A stretch of 64,000 nt of DNA from Corynebacterium afermentans subsp. afermentans (GCF_030408355.1 NZ_CP046606.1:1426001-1490000), one strand, 5' to 3'. Counted from the first letter of the stretch, positions 27,196 to 37,066 are shown. The notes: generated by a model from the sequence alone, not told the origin. Made by a program: numbers and translations.

Positions 27196-28089
27196 ATGAA
27201 CGATCCCCTCGCCACTTCCGGAATCGTCGTCGTGGACAAGCCCGCTGGCATGACCAGCCACGACGTTGTCGCACGCCTGCGCCGCTTCTTCGGCACCCGC
27301 AAAGTCGGCCACGCAGGCACGCTCGACCCCATGGCAACCGGTGTCCTGGTGGCGGGCATCGAGCGCGGCACGAAGCTTCTGGCCCACCTCGTGGCCGAGG
27401 ACAAGGTGTACGAAACCACCATCCGCCTGGGCGCGTCGACGACAACGGATGATGCCGAAGGCGCAACCGTCGATACGCATGATGCTTCCGGGGTCACAGA
27501 TGAGGCGATCCGCGCTGAGGTGGCAAAGCTGACCGGCACGATCATGCAGGTGCCGTCGAAGGTGTCCGCGATCAAGATCGACGGGCGGCGCGCGCATGAG
27601 CTCGTGCGCGCCGGCGAGGAGGTGGACATCCCCGCGCGCGAGGTGACCATCCACGCCTTCGACCTCGGCGAGATCCGCCGCGACGGCGAGTTCGTGGACG
27701 TCGACGCGCGCGTGCACTGCTCTTCCGGCACCTACATCCGCTCGCTCGGGCGCGACCTGGGTGCTGCCTTAGGTGTCGGGGGGCATTTGATTGCCTTACG
27801 ACGCGCCCGTGTCGGCGCATTCTCCCTCACCGATGCACGCACCCTGGAGCAGCTCGAGAATTCCGCCGAGCTGTCGCTGAGCCTGGACGACGCCTTGATT
27901 CGCGTGTGGCCGGTCCTCAACGTGACAGCAGACGAATACGACGCCCTGGCCATGGGCAAGTGGCTGGAGCCGCGCGGGCTCAAGGGCGTCCACGCGGCGG
28001 TGGGTCCGGATGGGCGCGCGGTGGCGCTTGTGAAGGAGAAGGGCAAACGCCTCGCCACAGTGTTCGTCGCACGCCCCTCGACGCTGTAG
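27196..28089 (+). CDS. truB: tRNA pseudouridine(55) synthase TruB
   Basis: Makes pseudouridine 55 in the T-loop of tRNAs. It has 297 residues; VVVDKPAGMTSHDVVARLRR at residues 10-29 and KVGHAGTLDPMATGVL near residue 37 carry the catalytic aspartate. The C-terminal extension with LALSLDD-like acidic and PUA-like sequence is typical of actinobacterial TruB. The ATG is preceded by a -10 box and no Shine-Dalgarno. It is divergent from ribF and convergent with pptT; a G-rich/palindromic intergenic stretch follows. Confidence 0.96.
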   Translation: MNDPLATSGIVVVDKPAGMTSHDVVARLRRFFGTRKVGHAGTLDPMATGVLVAGIERGTKLLAHLVAEDKVYETTIRLGASTTTDDAEGATVDTHDASGVTDEAIRAEVAKLTGTIMQVPSKVSAIKIDGRRAHELVRAGEEVDIPAREVTIHAFDLGEIRRDGEFVDVDARVHCSSGTYIRSLGRDLGAALGVGGHLIALRRARVGAFSLTDARTLEQLENSAELSLSLDDALIRVWPVLNVTADEYDALAMGKWLEPRGLKGVHAAVGPDGRAVALVKEKGKRLATVFVARPSTL

Positions 28090-28111
28090 GGGCCCGCCCT
28101 GCCCCGTCTTG

Positions 28112-28129
28112 CCCCGCCCTGCCCTGCCC
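28112..28129 (-). other. G-quadruplex motif between truB and pptT
   Basis: The minus strand reads GGGCAGGGCAGGGCGGGG, four G-tracts of at least three with loops of one or two bases: a canonical intramolecular quadruplex pattern. It lies in the 157-bp gap between convergent truB and pptT and would be in RNA only if pptT transcription reads through. Confidence 0.6.
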
Positions 28130-28140
28130 TCGGTGCACAA

Positions 28141-28205
28141 ACCCTGGGATCGAGAGCCTGGGTTCGCGCAAAAATCGGCGGATCCCTGGGTCTAGATCCC
28201 AGGGT
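28141..28205. repeat. 65-bp palindromic element, intergenic copy
   Basis: Bounded by ACCCTGGGA and TCCCAGGGT; in this copy the inverted ends extend to 13 bp (28139-28207). The core contains CAAAAATCGGCGGAT. A second copy of the same 65-bp length and internal spacing lies on the other strand at 44600-44664. It lies between the convergent truB and pptT and may terminate either. Confidence 0.85.
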
Positions 28206-28246
28206 TTGCGCGAGGAGGTGTCAGCCTTCGATCCTGCGCACGGGAG

Positions 28247-28912
28247 CTACCGCACGTAGGTGGCGGTGACCACGTAGTTGCAGCGCTCGATCCAGCGGCC
28301 CTCGAACAACGGCACTGGGGCGGGCCGCGCCAACAGCTGGGAGGTGAAGGACCCGTCGGTGCGCAGCTCGATTTCGGCCTCGTCGAAGTCCAGCCAGCGC
28401 CGGGTCATCGGATACCAGCACTTGTAGGTGGCTTCCTTGGCGCAAAACAGCAGCCGATCCGCCCAGGTGTAGCCGTCGGTCTGCAGTCTTTGCACCATCG
28501 CTATCTCGGTTTCGCTGGCGATGGAGCGCAGCACCCCGTCCGGAAGCGGCTCTGCCGGCTCCGCGTCCATGCCCATGGAGTGCACGTGGCGGGTGGAGGC
28601 AGCCACGGCTGCGCGGAGCCCGTCGGTATGCGTGAGAGAGCCGGTGAACCCCTCGGGCCACAGCGGCATGCCCCTTTCCCCTCGCAGGATGGCCCCGGCA
28701 GATTCCACGCCGAGTTCACGCAGCGCCTGGTGCGCGCACCAGCGAGCGTCGCCGAACTCGCCTTTGCGCACGTCCACGGCGGCGCTGACCTCATTACGCT
28801 CGTCGGGGTGCAGGTCCTCGTAGCGGGTCAGGTCGACGGTGTCGGTCGAGTCGTCGGCGAGGTAAAACACGCAACGTGCTTCGGGAGGGAACAGCGCAAC
28901 GTCTTGCATCAC
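28247..28912 (-). CDS. pptT: 4'-phosphopantetheinyl transferase PptT
   Basis: Sfp-type transferase that moves phosphopantetheine from CoA onto carrier proteins, needed in mycolate-producing bacteria for FAS-I, Pks13 and nonribosomal synthesis. It has 221 residues. Motifs are GSLTHTDG near residue 91, GMDAEPAEPLPDGV near 113 (Mg ligand Asp) and FCAKEATYKCWYP near 156. The start is GTG (28912) or the adjacent ATG (28909); both overlap the stop of the upstream phosphoesterase gene. The pairing matches the mycobacterial PptT-PptH unit. Confidence 0.93.
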   Translation of the reverse strand: MMQDVALFPPEARCVFYLADDSTDTVDLTRYEDLHPDERNEVSAAVDVRKGEFGDARWCAHQALRELGVESAGAILRGERGMPLWPEGFTGSLTHTDGLRAAVAASTRHVHSMGMDAEPAEPLPDGVLRSIASETEIAMVQRLQTDGYTWADRLLFCAKEATYKCWYPMTRRWLDFDEAEIELRTDGSFTSQLLARPAPVPLFEGRWIERCNYVVTATYVR

Positions 28913-29709
28913 TGCTCAACCTCCATGACCGGGTACGGGAACGGCTGCGCAGACGGGTGCTGCTCCCATTCGCGCGGATAGCCGAGAGACGCTTCGATGT
29001 GCTCTATTCCGTCGACAGTTGTCACCCCCGGCATGTGCAAGTGACCGTACACGACGGCCTTCGCGTTATAGCGCTGGGCCCAGGTTCGCGTGTGCCGGGT
29101 GCCGCACCACAGGGCGATGTCGGACCACTGCATGCGCTGTACCGGCTCCTGCACCAGCGGCCAGTGGTTGATCAGGATCGTGGGGCCGTTGATACGGGAG
29201 AGCCGCTTGGTGGTGTACGCCAGCCGGTCCCAGCACCAGGCGCGGATGTCCACGAAGGGGGCAATGGCGACCTCGTCGGTCATCACCACGTTGTTCTCGT
29301 GCGCGGCGGCAAGCGCCTCTTCCACGGTGAGGTCGCGGGCGCGGAACGAGTAGTCGTAGAGGGTGAACAGCGGGCAGATGGTCATCCCGCCGAAAACCGG
29401 GTAGCGGTCCTCGGGGGTGATCACGCCGATTGCCCGCATGGCCTGCACCAGCATCGTGTATTTCTCACGGCCCCGGTGCCTGTCCGCTGAGCGGCAGAAC
29501 AGCTCGTGGTTGCCCGGCACCCACACCACGGTGTCGAAGCGTTTAGCCAAATTTTCCATCACTTGGATGATCAGCTCTGGCCGCTCGGCGACGTCGCCCG
29601 CCACGATGAGCCAGTCCGACGGGTCGGCCGGCTGGATTGCGTCGATCTTCGGGCCGTTGCGCTTCACCGCCGCGTGTAGGTCGCTGACGGCCCAGAGCGT
29701 GGTGGTCAT
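28909..29709 (-). CDS. metallophosphoesterase, PptH-like
   Basis: Calcineurin-type phosphoesterase of 266 residues. Metal ligands are visible in VSDLHAAVKRN (residues 8-18), IVAGDVAERPE near residue 35, VPGNHELFC near residue 64, NHWPLVQEP near residue 177 and YGHLHMPGV near residue 218. The Mycobacterium tuberculosis homologue in the same position is PptH, which hydrolyses phosphopantetheine off carrier proteins and opposes PptT. The same role is inferred here from the overlap with pptT and with the upstream dinF gene (ATGA). Confidence 0.88.
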   Translation of the reverse strand: MTTTLWAVSDLHAAVKRNGPKIDAIQPADPSDWLIVAGDVAERPELIIQVMENLAKRFDTVVWVPGNHELFCRSADRHRGREKYTMLVQAMRAIGVITPEDRYPVFGGMTICPLFTLYDYSFRARDLTVEEALAAAHENNVVMTDEVAIAPFVDIRAWCWDRLAYTTKRLSRINGPTILINHWPLVQEPVQRMQWSDIALWCGTRHTRTWAQRYNAKAVVYGHLHMPGVTTVDGIEHIEASLGYPREWEQHPSAQPFPYPVMEVEQ

Positions 29710-31043
29710 TCCTCTTTCTTACCATCTACGCCAGACACGGCCCACCGCATTGAGCGGAACCTCCACACCACGCCAACCAATCGCGTGGCTACCTGAGCGA
29801 GTTGCCCGACCCAGATGCCGGTGAGGCCCCAGCCAAACACCCCGGCGGCCAGGATGATCGGCAGCGCCACCGCCAGCAGCGAAAACAGTGTGAGGTTGCG
29901 TAAGAACGCGGCGTCGGCGGCACCAAGCAGCACGCCGTCGAGGGCGAAGACAGCCCCGCCGACCAGGATCATTCCGATAAGCAGCAACCAGGGCACCCGC
30001 AGCGTATGAACGACCTCCGGGTCCGCCGTAAAGATACTCTGGATCGGCACAGCGAATAGCGCGAACACGGCGGACAGCGCCACCGCGAAGATCATGGAGT
30101 ACTTCAGCGCCTGCAGCCCCACGGCACGGGCTTGCTGCGCGCCTCCGCGGCCCAGCGCGGAGCCGGTGAGCGTTTGCGCCGCGATTGCCAACGAGTCCAA
30201 CACCAGTGTGAGAAAGTTCCACAGCTGCAGCATCAGCTGGTGCGCCGCCAGCGCCACCACTCCGATCCGGCCCGCGACCGCCGCGGCAGCCAAAAGCGAG
30301 ACCTGGAACGACAGCGAGCGCAAGATCAGGTCCCGGCCCAGCACGAGCTGGCGTTTGATCACGCTCCAGCGCGGCGCCCAGCTTCCGTCGTACCTGGCGT
30401 TTTCGCGCGCCAGCACCACCACGAACAGCACGGCGGTAATCCCCATGCCGATCACGTTGGCAATTGCGGAACCGACCAGGCCGAAACGCCCCACTAGAAT
30501 CGGCAGCAGGATCGCTCCCGGGATCAGCCCGCATAGCGTCAGGTAGAACGGCAGCTTCGTGTTTTGCACGCCGCGCATCCAGCCGTTACCGGCCATGATC
30601 GCAAGCGTTAACGGCACGGCGAAAACCGCCACGCGCATCCACTGGGCGGCCCGCACGCTCGTCGCATAGTCGTTGGCGAGCGCCTGGGCGAGGGGTTGTG
30701 CGAACAGCCCAACGATAATCGCCAGCAGCGTGCCGACGCCTAGCGCCACCCACGTGGCCTGCACCCCCTCCGCCACCGCTTTGTCGCGTTTGCCGGCGCC
30801 GAAAAAGCGCGAGCTGCGCGCAGTGGTGCCGTAGGACAAAAACGTCAGCTGGGTGGTCACCGTGGACTGGAGCGCCGCGCCCGCCGCAAGCGCGGCCAGC
30901 TGTGCGGTACCGAGCCTGCCCACCACTGCAGTATCGAGCAGCAAGTAGAGCGGGTTGGCGGCCAAGACGCCGAGCGCTGGCAGGGCGAGCATTAGGATCT
31001 CGCGGCCCATCGAACGTTGCTTTGCTGGTTGCCAGTTAGTCAT
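29706..31043 (-). CDS. dinF: MATE family efflux transporter (DinF-like)
   Basis: Twelve-helix multidrug and toxic compound extrusion transporter, 445 residues. It begins REILMLALPALGVLAANPLYLLLDTAVVGRLG, the hallmark first helix of the DinF branch, and carries an internal repeat of two MatE halves. Substrates are not predictable. The first eight bases overlap the end of nrnA and its stop overlaps the phosphoesterase start, so it is in one long operon from rimP or infB to pptT. No LexA box was noticed nearby. Confidence 0.92.
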   Translation of the reverse strand: MTNWQPAKQRSMGREILMLALPALGVLAANPLYLLLDTAVVGRLGTAQLAALAAGAALQSTVTTQLTFLSYGTTARSSRFFGAGKRDKAVAEGVQATWVALGVGTLLAIIVGLFAQPLAQALANDYATSVRAAQWMRVAVFAVPLTLAIMAGNGWMRGVQNTKLPFYLTLCGLIPGAILLPILVGRFGLVGSAIANVIGMGITAVLFVVVLARENARYDGSWAPRWSVIKRQLVLGRDLILRSLSFQVSLLAAAAVAGRIGVVALAAHQLMLQLWNFLTLVLDSLAIAAQTLTGSALGRGGAQQARAVGLQALKYSMIFAVALSAVFALFAVPIQSIFTADPEVVHTLRVPWLLLIGMILVGGAVFALDGVLLGAADAAFLRNLTLFSLLAVALPIILAAGVFGWGLTGIWVGQLAQVATRLVGVVWRFRSMRWAVSGVDGKKEE

Positions 31044-32037
31044 CAGTTGCTTGCGGCTCCGGGAACGCGTCGAGAAGCTTGCGGATTACCTCGTTGCGGC
31101 TGCCGGTGGCGGAATATCCGGCGGCTGCCCAGTGGCCGCCGCCGCCCAGCTGCTTCGCCACGGCGGAGACATCCACCACAACCGAGCGCAGCGACATCGC
31201 CCATTGTTTCTTCGACTGCTCCTTGAGCACCACGCCGACATCCGTGCCTTCCAGCGAACGGGAGTAATCGATAATCGACTCAACCGCTGTCTGGCTCATG
31301 CGCGAGTGGATGCCCACCGGGATCGTCAGCACGGCCACGGACAGGCCCTTCGTGGGCACGATGTGGGTGTTCGCCAGCACCTCGCCCATCAGCTGCAAAT
31401 CCACGGGCCCCATCGTGTCCATCAGGTCGAGCGCGATCTGGCGGGTGTTCAGTCCGTACTCCATGAGCTCAGCGGCGAAGGTGTGCATGCGCGGTGTGCC
31501 CCAGCGGAAGCTTCCCGTATCCGTGACCAAACCGGCGTATAGGCCGTAGGCAATGTCCGGGTCCAGCTCGACGTCGAGGCGGCCCAGCAGCTCGCGGACC
31601 ATCACCGTGGTGGATTCACTGTCCACAATCAGGTTCATCCCGCCGAAGCCGGGGTTGGTGTTGTGGTGGTCGATCACGATGACCCGGGAGGGATCTTCCA
31701 TGATCGCCGGCATGAGCGAGCCGGTGCGGTCCGCGGACGCGCAGTCCACGGTGACCACGAGGCCGTCGTCAGGCAGCGGCGCGCCGTACTGGATACGGTC
31801 CACACCTGGGATGGTGCGCATGTTCGCCGAGTGCGGAAGCGGCTGGCCAATATAGACCTCCACGTCCTTGCCCAGTTTCTCCAGGCCGAACGCCAGCGCG
31901 CAGGCGGAGCCGATCGCGTCCGCGTCCGGCTTGATGTGCGCAACCACCGAAATTTTCTCTGCTGCGCGCACACGGGAGGCGGCGGCCTCGAACTGCGCCG
32001 CCGCCTCCGGGAGGTATACCGGTGCCTGCTTAGACAT
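31036..32037 (-). CDS. nrnA: DHH/DHHA1 phosphoesterase NrnA
   Basis: Bifunctional oligoribonuclease and phosphoadenosine-phosphate phosphatase that degrades nanoRNAs. It has 333 residues. The DHH domain has [16 protein letters not shown] near residue 33 and [10 protein letters not shown] near residue 106; the DHHA1 domain ends with [10 protein letters not shown] near residue 301. The ATG at 32037 is chosen because a family-like N-terminus follows; the longer upstream frame is antisense or out of frame to rbfA. It overlaps rbfA by eight bases and dinF by eight bases. Confidence 0.95.
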   Translation of the reverse strand: MSKQAPVYLPEAAAQFEAAASRVRAAEKISVVAHIKPDADAIGSACALAFGLEKLGKDVEVYIGQPLPHSANMRTIPGVDRIQYGAPLPDDGLVVTVDCASADRTGSLMPAIMEDPSRVIVIDHHNTNPGFGGMNLIVDSESTTVMVRELLGRLDVELDPDIAYGLYAGLVTDTGSFRWGTPRMHTFAAELMEYGLNTRQIALDLMDTMGPVDLQLMGEVLANTHIVPTKGLSVAVLTIPVGIHSRMSQTAVESIIDYSRSLEGTDVGVVLKEQSKKQWAMSLRSVVVDVSAVAKQLGGGGHWAAAGYSATGSRNEVIRKLLDAFPEPQATDD

Positions 32038-32476
32038 CGTCACCTGTGCGCTTGTAGGGGTCGCTGTCGCCCGCCGGCTTCGCGTTCGCGCGCAGCTTTG
32101 CCAGTTCCTCGTCGCGGGCGCGGGCCCGGTTGAGCAGCTCCTCCATGTGGGCGGAGGACTCCGGGACGGTGTCGCGCTCGAAGGAAATGGTCGGAGTGAA
32201 ACGCACACTGAGCTGATCGCCCACGATCTTGCGGATCTGGCCGCGGGCGCGGTGCAGCGCCTCGGCGGCCTGGTCGTAATCCGGATCGTCGTCGATGTTG
32301 CGGCCACGCACCGTGTAGTAAATGGTTGCGTCGTGCAGGTCGCCGGTGACGCGGGTGTCGGTGACGGTGACCAGTTCCAAGCGTGGATCTTTCACTTCCC
32401 GCTCGATGGCGGATGCGACGATCGTTTGAATCTGCTTTGCCAGGCGCTGTGCGCGAGGGTTGTCAGCCATGCTCAA
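32030..32476 (-). CDS. rbfA: 30S ribosome-binding factor RbfA
   Basis: Assembly factor binding the 16S rRNA 5' region in cold-sensitive 30S maturation. It has 148 residues. The KH-like core includes [23 protein letters not shown] (residues 10-32), [19 protein letters not shown] near residue 35 and [12 protein letters not shown] near residue 93. The C-terminus is acidic ([11 protein letters not shown]). It lies between infB and nrnA; the 111-bp gap to infB contains an inverted pair of the decamer repeat. Confidence 0.97.
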   Translation of the reverse strand: MSMADNPRAQRLAKQIQTIVASAIEREVKDPRLELVTVTDTRVTGDLHDATIYYTVRGRNIDDDPDYDQAAEALHRARGQIRKIVGDQLSVRFTPTISFERDTVPESSAHMEELLNRARARDEELAKLRANAKPAGDSDPYKRTGDDV

Positions 32477-32545
32477 CTCCTTTGTCCGAAACTTTCAATA
32501 GTGTAACCCCCGCCCTGCGCAGGTTCGCGCGGAGCGGGGGTTGGC

Positions 32546-32569
32546 GTCGATAAGCAATTGCTTTACGAC
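32546..32569. repeat. inverted pair of decamer repeats between infB and rbfA
   Basis: GTCGATAAGC, a four-base AATT loop and GCTTTACGAC form a 24-bp near-palindrome. It starts 19 bp past the infB stop codon. It is the only place in the window where two members of the family face each other closely, as paired uptake sequences do in Neisseria. It may also terminate or attenuate infB transcription. Confidence 0.75.
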
Positions 32570-32587
32570 GGGGACGGCGCTGCAGTG

Positions 32588-35467
32588 CTAGTCGCGCGGC
32601 ACCTCGACCATCTCGTAGGTCTGGATGATGTCGCCCGTCTGAATATCCGGGTAGGACAGCACCATGCCGCACTCGTAGCCCTTGGCAACCTCGTTGGCGT
32701 CGTCCTTCTCGCGGCGCAGCGACTCGATGGTCGCGTCCGGGGTGATGACGTTGCCGTCGCGGACCAGGCGCAGCTTCGCGCCGCGCTTGACCTTGCCTTC
32801 GGTGACCATGCAGCCGGCGATGAGGCCGACAGCGGATGCCTTGAAGATCTGGCGGATCTCCGCCTCGCCCAGATCGCGCTCCTCGTAGATCGGCTTGAGC
32901 ATGCCCTTGAGCGCGCTCTCGACGTCCTCGATGGCCTGGTAGATCACCGAGTAGTAGCGGATCTCCACGCCCTCGGCGTTGGCCTCCTCGGTGGCCTTGC
33001 CGTCGGCGCGGACGTTGAAGCCGATGATGATCGCGTCCGACGCCGCCGCGAGGGTGACGTTGGTCTGGGTCACAGCACCGACACCGCGGTCGATGATGTT
33101 GACCTGCACCTCGTCGTCGACCTCGATCTTGAGCAGCGCCTCCTCCAGGGCTTCCACCGAACCGGCGTTGTCGCCCTTGAGGATGAGGTTGAGCTGGCTG
33201 CGCTCCTTGAGCGCCTGATCCAGATTCTCCAGGGACACGCGCTTCTTACGACGAGCCTGCATCGCCGCGCGCTGACGAGCATCACGCTGCGCAGCAATCT
33301 GGCGGGCAACGCGGTCGTCGTCGACCACGAGCAGGTTGTCGCCCGGGCCGGGGACACCGCTGAGGCCCTGGACTTGGACCGGGCGGGACGGGCCCGCCTC
33401 TTCCACGTCGTTGCCCCACTCGTCGACCATGCGGCGCACGCGGCCGAAGTTGCCGCCGACGACGATGGAGTCGCCGACACGCAGGGTGCCGCGCTGCACG
33501 ATGACGGTGGAAACCGGGCCGCGGCCGCGGTCCAGGTAGGACTCGATGGCCACGCCCTGGGCGTCCATGTCCGGGTTCGCCGTCAGCTCGAGCGCCGCGT
33601 CCGCGGTCAGCAGCACAGCCTCGAGCAAATCGTCTATGCCGGTGCCCTGCTTCGCCGAGATGTCGATGAACATCGTGTCGCCGCCGTACTCTTCCGGCAC
33701 CAGGCCGTACTCGGTGAGCTGACCGCGGATCTTGTCCGGCTGAGCCTCCGGCCTATCCACCTTGTTCACCGCCACCACGATCGGCAGCTCCGCCGCCTTG
33801 GCGTGGTTGATCGCCTCGACGGTCTGCGGCATCACGCCGTCGTCCGCCGCCACAACCAGGATGGCCAAGTCGGTGGACTTGGCGCCGCGGGCACGCATGG
33901 CAGTAAACGCCTCGTGGCCCGGAGTATCCAGGAACGTGATCTTTCGCGGCCGGTCCTCGAGGGTGACCTCGGTCTGGTACGCGCCGATGCCCTGCGTAAT
34001 GCCGCCGGCCTCGCCGCGACCCACGTTTGCCTTGCGGATCGAGTCCAGAAGGCGGGTCTTACCGTGGTCGACGTGGCCCATGACGGAAACCACTGGCGGG
34101 CGGTGCTCAAGTGCCTCTTCGCCGCCTTCGTCCTCGCCGAACTGCAGGTCGAAGGACTCGAGCAGCTCGCGGTCCTCGTCCTCAGGCGAGACGATCTGCA
34201 CCTCATAGTTGATCTCGGCGCCGAGCAACTGCAGCGTGTCCTCGGACACGGACTGCGTTGCCGTCACCATTTCACCGAGGTTGAACAGCGCCTGAACCAG
34301 CGACGACGCCTCGGTGTTGATCTTCTCCGCCAGGTCAGACAGGGTCGCGCCTTGGCGCAGGCGGACGGTCTTGCCGCCGCCGTCGGGGAGACGAACGCCA
34401 CCGATGACGTTCGGCTTGTGCATCTCCTCGTATTCAGCCCTCTTCTGACCCTTGGACTTACGACGCTTGCCGGGCGCACCACCCGGACGTCCGAATGCAC
34501 CGGCGGTGCCGCCGCGGCGACCACCGCGACCGCGGAATCCGCCACCCGGACCACCGAAACGGGGACCACCCGGTCCACCGCCACGACCACGGCCACCGCC
34601 ACGGCCTCGACCGCCCGGGGCGGCCGCCTTCGACGGCATCTGTGTCGGGGACGGACCTGCAGGCATATCCGCCGGGGACGGGCGTGAGCCGCCGCCTTGG
34701 CGTGAGCCGCCGCCTTGGCGTGAGCCGCCGCCTTGGCGTGCGCCACCGGGGCGCGGGCCACCCTGACCCGGACCGGAACGGCCGCCACCCGGACGTCCAC
34801 CACCCGGACGCGGCGGACGCTGTCCGCCACCGGTGTTGGAAGAGAACGGGTTGTTGGCCACACGCGGACGGCCCGGCTTCGGCACCGGACGCGGCATAGC
34901 GCCCGGCGTCGGAGCGCCGCCCTTTGCACCCGGCTTGGCAGCCGGCTTCGGTGCGGCCGGCTTGGGTGCGCCCGGCTTCGGCGCGCCAGGCTTTGCGCCC
35001 GGCTTCGGGGCACCCGGCTTCGGCGCGCCCGGCTTCGGCGCGCCCGGCTTCGGCGCGCCCGGCTTCGCTGCTGCGGGCTTCGGGGCACCCGGCTTCGGCG
35101 CGGACTGGCCACCCGCGGGCTTCGCGCCCGGCTTGGGGGCACCGGGGGCAGGCTTGTCGCCCGCCGGCTTCGACTGCGCGCCAGGCTTCGGGGTGGCAGG
35201 CTTCGGCGCCGTTGCCTTCGCACGGTTCTGGCCCGGCTTCTTCAGCGGCGGCTTCTTCGGCCCAGCCTCGCTCTTCTTCTCGTCGGCAGCGTCGTTGCCG
35301 CCGGTCTGCTTGGCGTAGTGCGCCTTCATTTTCTTCACGACGGGCGGCTCGATCGTCGACGACGCCGTCTTCACAAACTCACCCTGCTCCTTGAGCGTGG
35401 CAAGCAGTTCCTTACTTGTTACGCCGAGCTGTTTTGCCAACTCATGAACGCGTAGCTTTCCGGACAC
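32588..35467 (-). CDS. infB: translation initiation factor IF-2
   Basis: GTPase that places initiator tRNA on the 30S subunit, 959 residues. An N-terminal IF2N helix bundle ([21 protein letters not shown]) is followed by a very long low-complexity linker (about 50-330). That linker has two repeat zones, about ten Lys-Pro-Gly-Ala-Pro units and a triplicated RQGGGS unit, then Arg/Gly-rich sequence. The G domain starts with [16 protein letters not shown] near residue 463, with DTPGHEAF and NKVD following. Domains II-IV are complete. GTG start with GGAG upstream. Confidence 0.97.
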   Translation of the reverse strand: MSGKLRVHELAKQLGVTSKELLATLKEQGEFVKTASSTIEPPVVKKMKAHYAKQTGGNDAADEKKSEAGPKKPPLKKPGQNRAKATAPKPATPKPGAQSKPAGDKPAPGAPKPGAKPAGGQSAPKPGAPKPAAAKPGAPKPGAPKPGAPKPGAPKPGAKPGAPKPGAPKPAAPKPAAKPGAKGGAPTPGAMPRPVPKPGRPRVANNPFSSNTGGGQRPPRPGGGRPGGGRSGPGQGGPRPGGARQGGGSRQGGGSRQGGGSRPSPADMPAGPSPTQMPSKAAAPGGRGRGGGRGRGGGPGGPRFGGPGGGFRGRGGRRGGTAGAFGRPGGAPGKRRKSKGQKRAEYEEMHKPNVIGGVRLPDGGGKTVRLRQGATLSDLAEKINTEASSLVQALFNLGEMVTATQSVSEDTLQLLGAEINYEVQIVSPEDEDRELLESFDLQFGEDEGGEEALEHRPPVVSVMGHVDHGKTRLLDSIRKANVGRGEAGGITQGIGAYQTEVTLEDRPRKITFLDTPGHEAFTAMRARGAKSTDLAILVVAADDGVMPQTVEAINHAKAAELPIVVAVNKVDRPEAQPDKIRGQLTEYGLVPEEYGGDTMFIDISAKQGTGIDDLLEAVLLTADAALELTANPDMDAQGVAIESYLDRGRGPVSTVIVQRGTLRVGDSIVVGGNFGRVRRMVDEWGNDVEEAGPSRPVQVQGLSGVPGPGDNLLVVDDDRVARQIAAQRDARQRAAMQARRKKRVSLENLDQALKERSQLNLILKGDNAGSVEALEEALLKIEVDDEVQVNIIDRGVGAVTQTNVTLAAASDAIIIGFNVRADGKATEEANAEGVEIRYYSVIYQAIEDVESALKGMLKPIYEERDLGEAEIRQIFKASAVGLIAGCMVTEGKVKRGAKLRLVRDGNVITPDATIESLRREKDDANEVAKGYECGMVLSYPDIQTGDIIQTYEMVEVPRD

Positions 35468-35572
35468 GTATCTCCTCTTCGTTGTTGCTAGGAGCAGTGC
35501 CCTTCCGGCTACCTGCCCCTAGACGTGGTCAGTGACATTCATCGCTGATGCTGCTTCATCGTTGCGTACTCA

Positions 35573-35905
35573 TCAGTGTTCAGTCTTTCCTTTTTCGTCT
35601 GGGTCGTTTACCTCATCACAATTGCTTTGCGACGACGCAAGGTACGTACGTACATGACCTAGGTCCACCGCAGTGGACAGACGGAGCGCCCGCCCGAAGG
35701 CACGGCGTTGTTCCGCCAGCTCGACCGCATCCAACGAGGGCGTGATCCACGCTCCCCGGCCAGGAAGTTTCCTGGCCGGGTCCGCAAGCACACGCCCCGG
35801 CACGTCAGGGTCGGCGACAACCCGCAGCAGCTGGGTATCCGGCTGCGCGGTGCGGGTGGCGATGCAGGTTCGGGTGCGGATCGGCTGCTTGCGCGCAACA
35901 CCCAT
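35573..35905 (-). CDS. YlxR family RNA-binding protein (DUF448)
   Basis: A 110-residue member of the YlxR/DUF448 family, usually encoded between nusA and infB and proposed to bind RNA or RNase P. The family motif RTCIATR (residues 12-18) and the Pro-Gly-Arg-Gly-Ala-Trp segment near residue 49 are visible. The C-terminal 25 residues are polar. The ATG has GAAGGGA upstream. A hairpin sits between it and nusA, so ylxR-infB may have its own promoter (TACAGT or TTATAC near 35968-35980). Confidence 0.88.
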   Translation of the reverse strand: MGVARKQPIRTRTCIATRTAQPDTQLLRVVADPDVPGRVLADPARKLPGRGAWITPSLDAVELAEQRRAFGRALRLSTAVDLGHVRTYLASSQSNCDEVNDPDEKGKTEH

Positions 35906-35984
35906 CCGCGTCCCTTCCTTTCACGCCATCGTCGTCGCCGCACCTGATTGTGCGGACACAAAAGCCGTATAACACTGTACGCCA

Positions 35985-36016
35985 AAACCCGCTGGATCTA
36001 TATTTCCAGCGGGTTT
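35985..36016 (-). terminator. hairpin between nusA and ylxR
   Basis: AAACCCGCTGGA (35985-35996) and TCCAGCGGGTTT (36005-36016) form a perfect 12-bp stem with an eight-base loop. On the transcribed strand it ends in GGGTTTTGG. It lies 31 bp past the nusA stop inside the nusA-infB cluster, so partial termination (attenuation) is likely. Confidence 0.75.
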
Positions 36017-36046
36017 CCTGGTTACAGCGGTGTAATTTACTGCGAG

Positions 36047-37066
36047 CTACTCGGCCGCGTCTGCGTCGGAACGGATGTCGATCTTCCAGCCCGTCAGACG
36101 CGCAGCGAGGCGGGCGTTCTGCCCTTCCTTGCCGATGGCCAGCGACAGCTGGTAATCCGGTACGGTCACCCGGGCCGCCTGCGCCTCAAGGTCCAGCACT
36201 TCAACGGAAACCACCTTCGACGGGGCCAGGGAGTTGCCGACGTACTTGGCGGGGTCCTCGTCCCAGTCGATGATGTCGATCTTCTCACCGGCGAGCTCGG
36301 ACATGATGTTGGTGACGCGAGCACCGCGCGGGCCAATGCAGGCACCCTTGGCGTTGACTCCCTTGACGGTGGCGCGCACCGCCACCTTGGACCGGTGGCC
36401 CGCCTCGCGGGCAATGCCGATGATCTCTACGGAGCCGTCCGCAACCTCCGGCACCTCGAGTGCGAACAGGCCGCGCACCAGCTCCGGGTGCGTGCGCGAC
36501 AGGTTCACCTGCACGCGCTTGTCGCCCTTGTTCACGCCCACGACGTAGGCCTTGATGCGGTCGCCGTGCTTGAGATTTTCGCCCGGGATTTTCTCCGCCG
36601 GCAGCAGGATGCCGTCCTGCGGGTCTGCCTCGGTGCCCAGCTGGACAATGTTTAGGCCGCGGGCCTCCGCCTGCGCGTCGCGCTGGACGATGCCGGAGAC
36701 CACTTGCCCCTCAAACCCGGAGTACTCGTCGTAGACCCGGCCGGCCTCCGCCTGACGGAGACGCCCCTTGATGGCGTCGCGCACGGCCACGGAGCCGATG
36801 CGGGAGAAGTTCACCGGAGTGTCGTCGTACTCGGAGACGACCTCCCCCTCGGCGTTCAGCTCACTGACAATGACGGCCACATCGCCGGTCTCGGTGTCGA
36901 TGTCGACGCGCGCCTTGGAGCTGTCGTCCCCCTTGACACCTGCATCCCCCTCCTTGAACTCGCGGTAGGAAAACAGCAGCGCATTTGCGATAGTCGCCAG
37001 CAAATCCTCCATGGCGATGCCCTGCTGTTCCTCGATCGCCTTCAGCGCGTTCAAGTCGATATTCAC
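36047..37066 (-). CDS. nusA: transcription termination/antitermination factor NusA
   Basis: RNA polymerase-binding elongation factor affecting pausing, termination and antitermination. It has 339 residues: N-terminal polymerase-binding domain, S1 domain (FEGQVVSGIVQRD near residue 119) and two KH domains (GACIGPRGARVTNIMSEL near residue 236 and LAIGKEGQNARLAARLTGWKI near residue 308). The C-terminal acidic repeats of E. coli NusA are absent, normal for actinobacteria. The GTG start overlaps the rimP stop (GTGA). Confidence 0.97.
   Translation of the reverse strand: MNIDLNALKAIEEQQGIAMEDLLATIANALLFSYREFKEGDAGVKGDDSSKARVDIDTETGDVAVIVSELNAEGEVVSEYDDTPVNFSRIGSVAVRDAIKGRLRQAEAGRVYDEYSGFEGQVVSGIVQRDAQAEARGLNIVQLGTEADPQDGILLPAEKIPGENLKHGDRIKAYVVGVNKGDKRVQVNLSRTHPELVRGLFALEVPEVADGSVEIIGIAREAGHRSKVAVRATVKGVNAKGACIGPRGARVTNIMSELAGEKIDIIDWDEDPAKYVGNSLAPSKVVSVEVLDLEAQAARVTVPDYQLSLAIGKEGQNARLAARLTGWKIDIRSDADAAE

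Noticed and set aside
32558..34687. 709-codon frame antisense to infB
   Set aside because: It is the complement of the IF-2 G domain; no domain match, no ribosome-binding site.
34680..34745. Three tandem 18-bp repeats, possible CRISPR or VNTR
   Set aside because: They are in frame in infB and encode a triplicated RQGGGS unit; there are no spacers.
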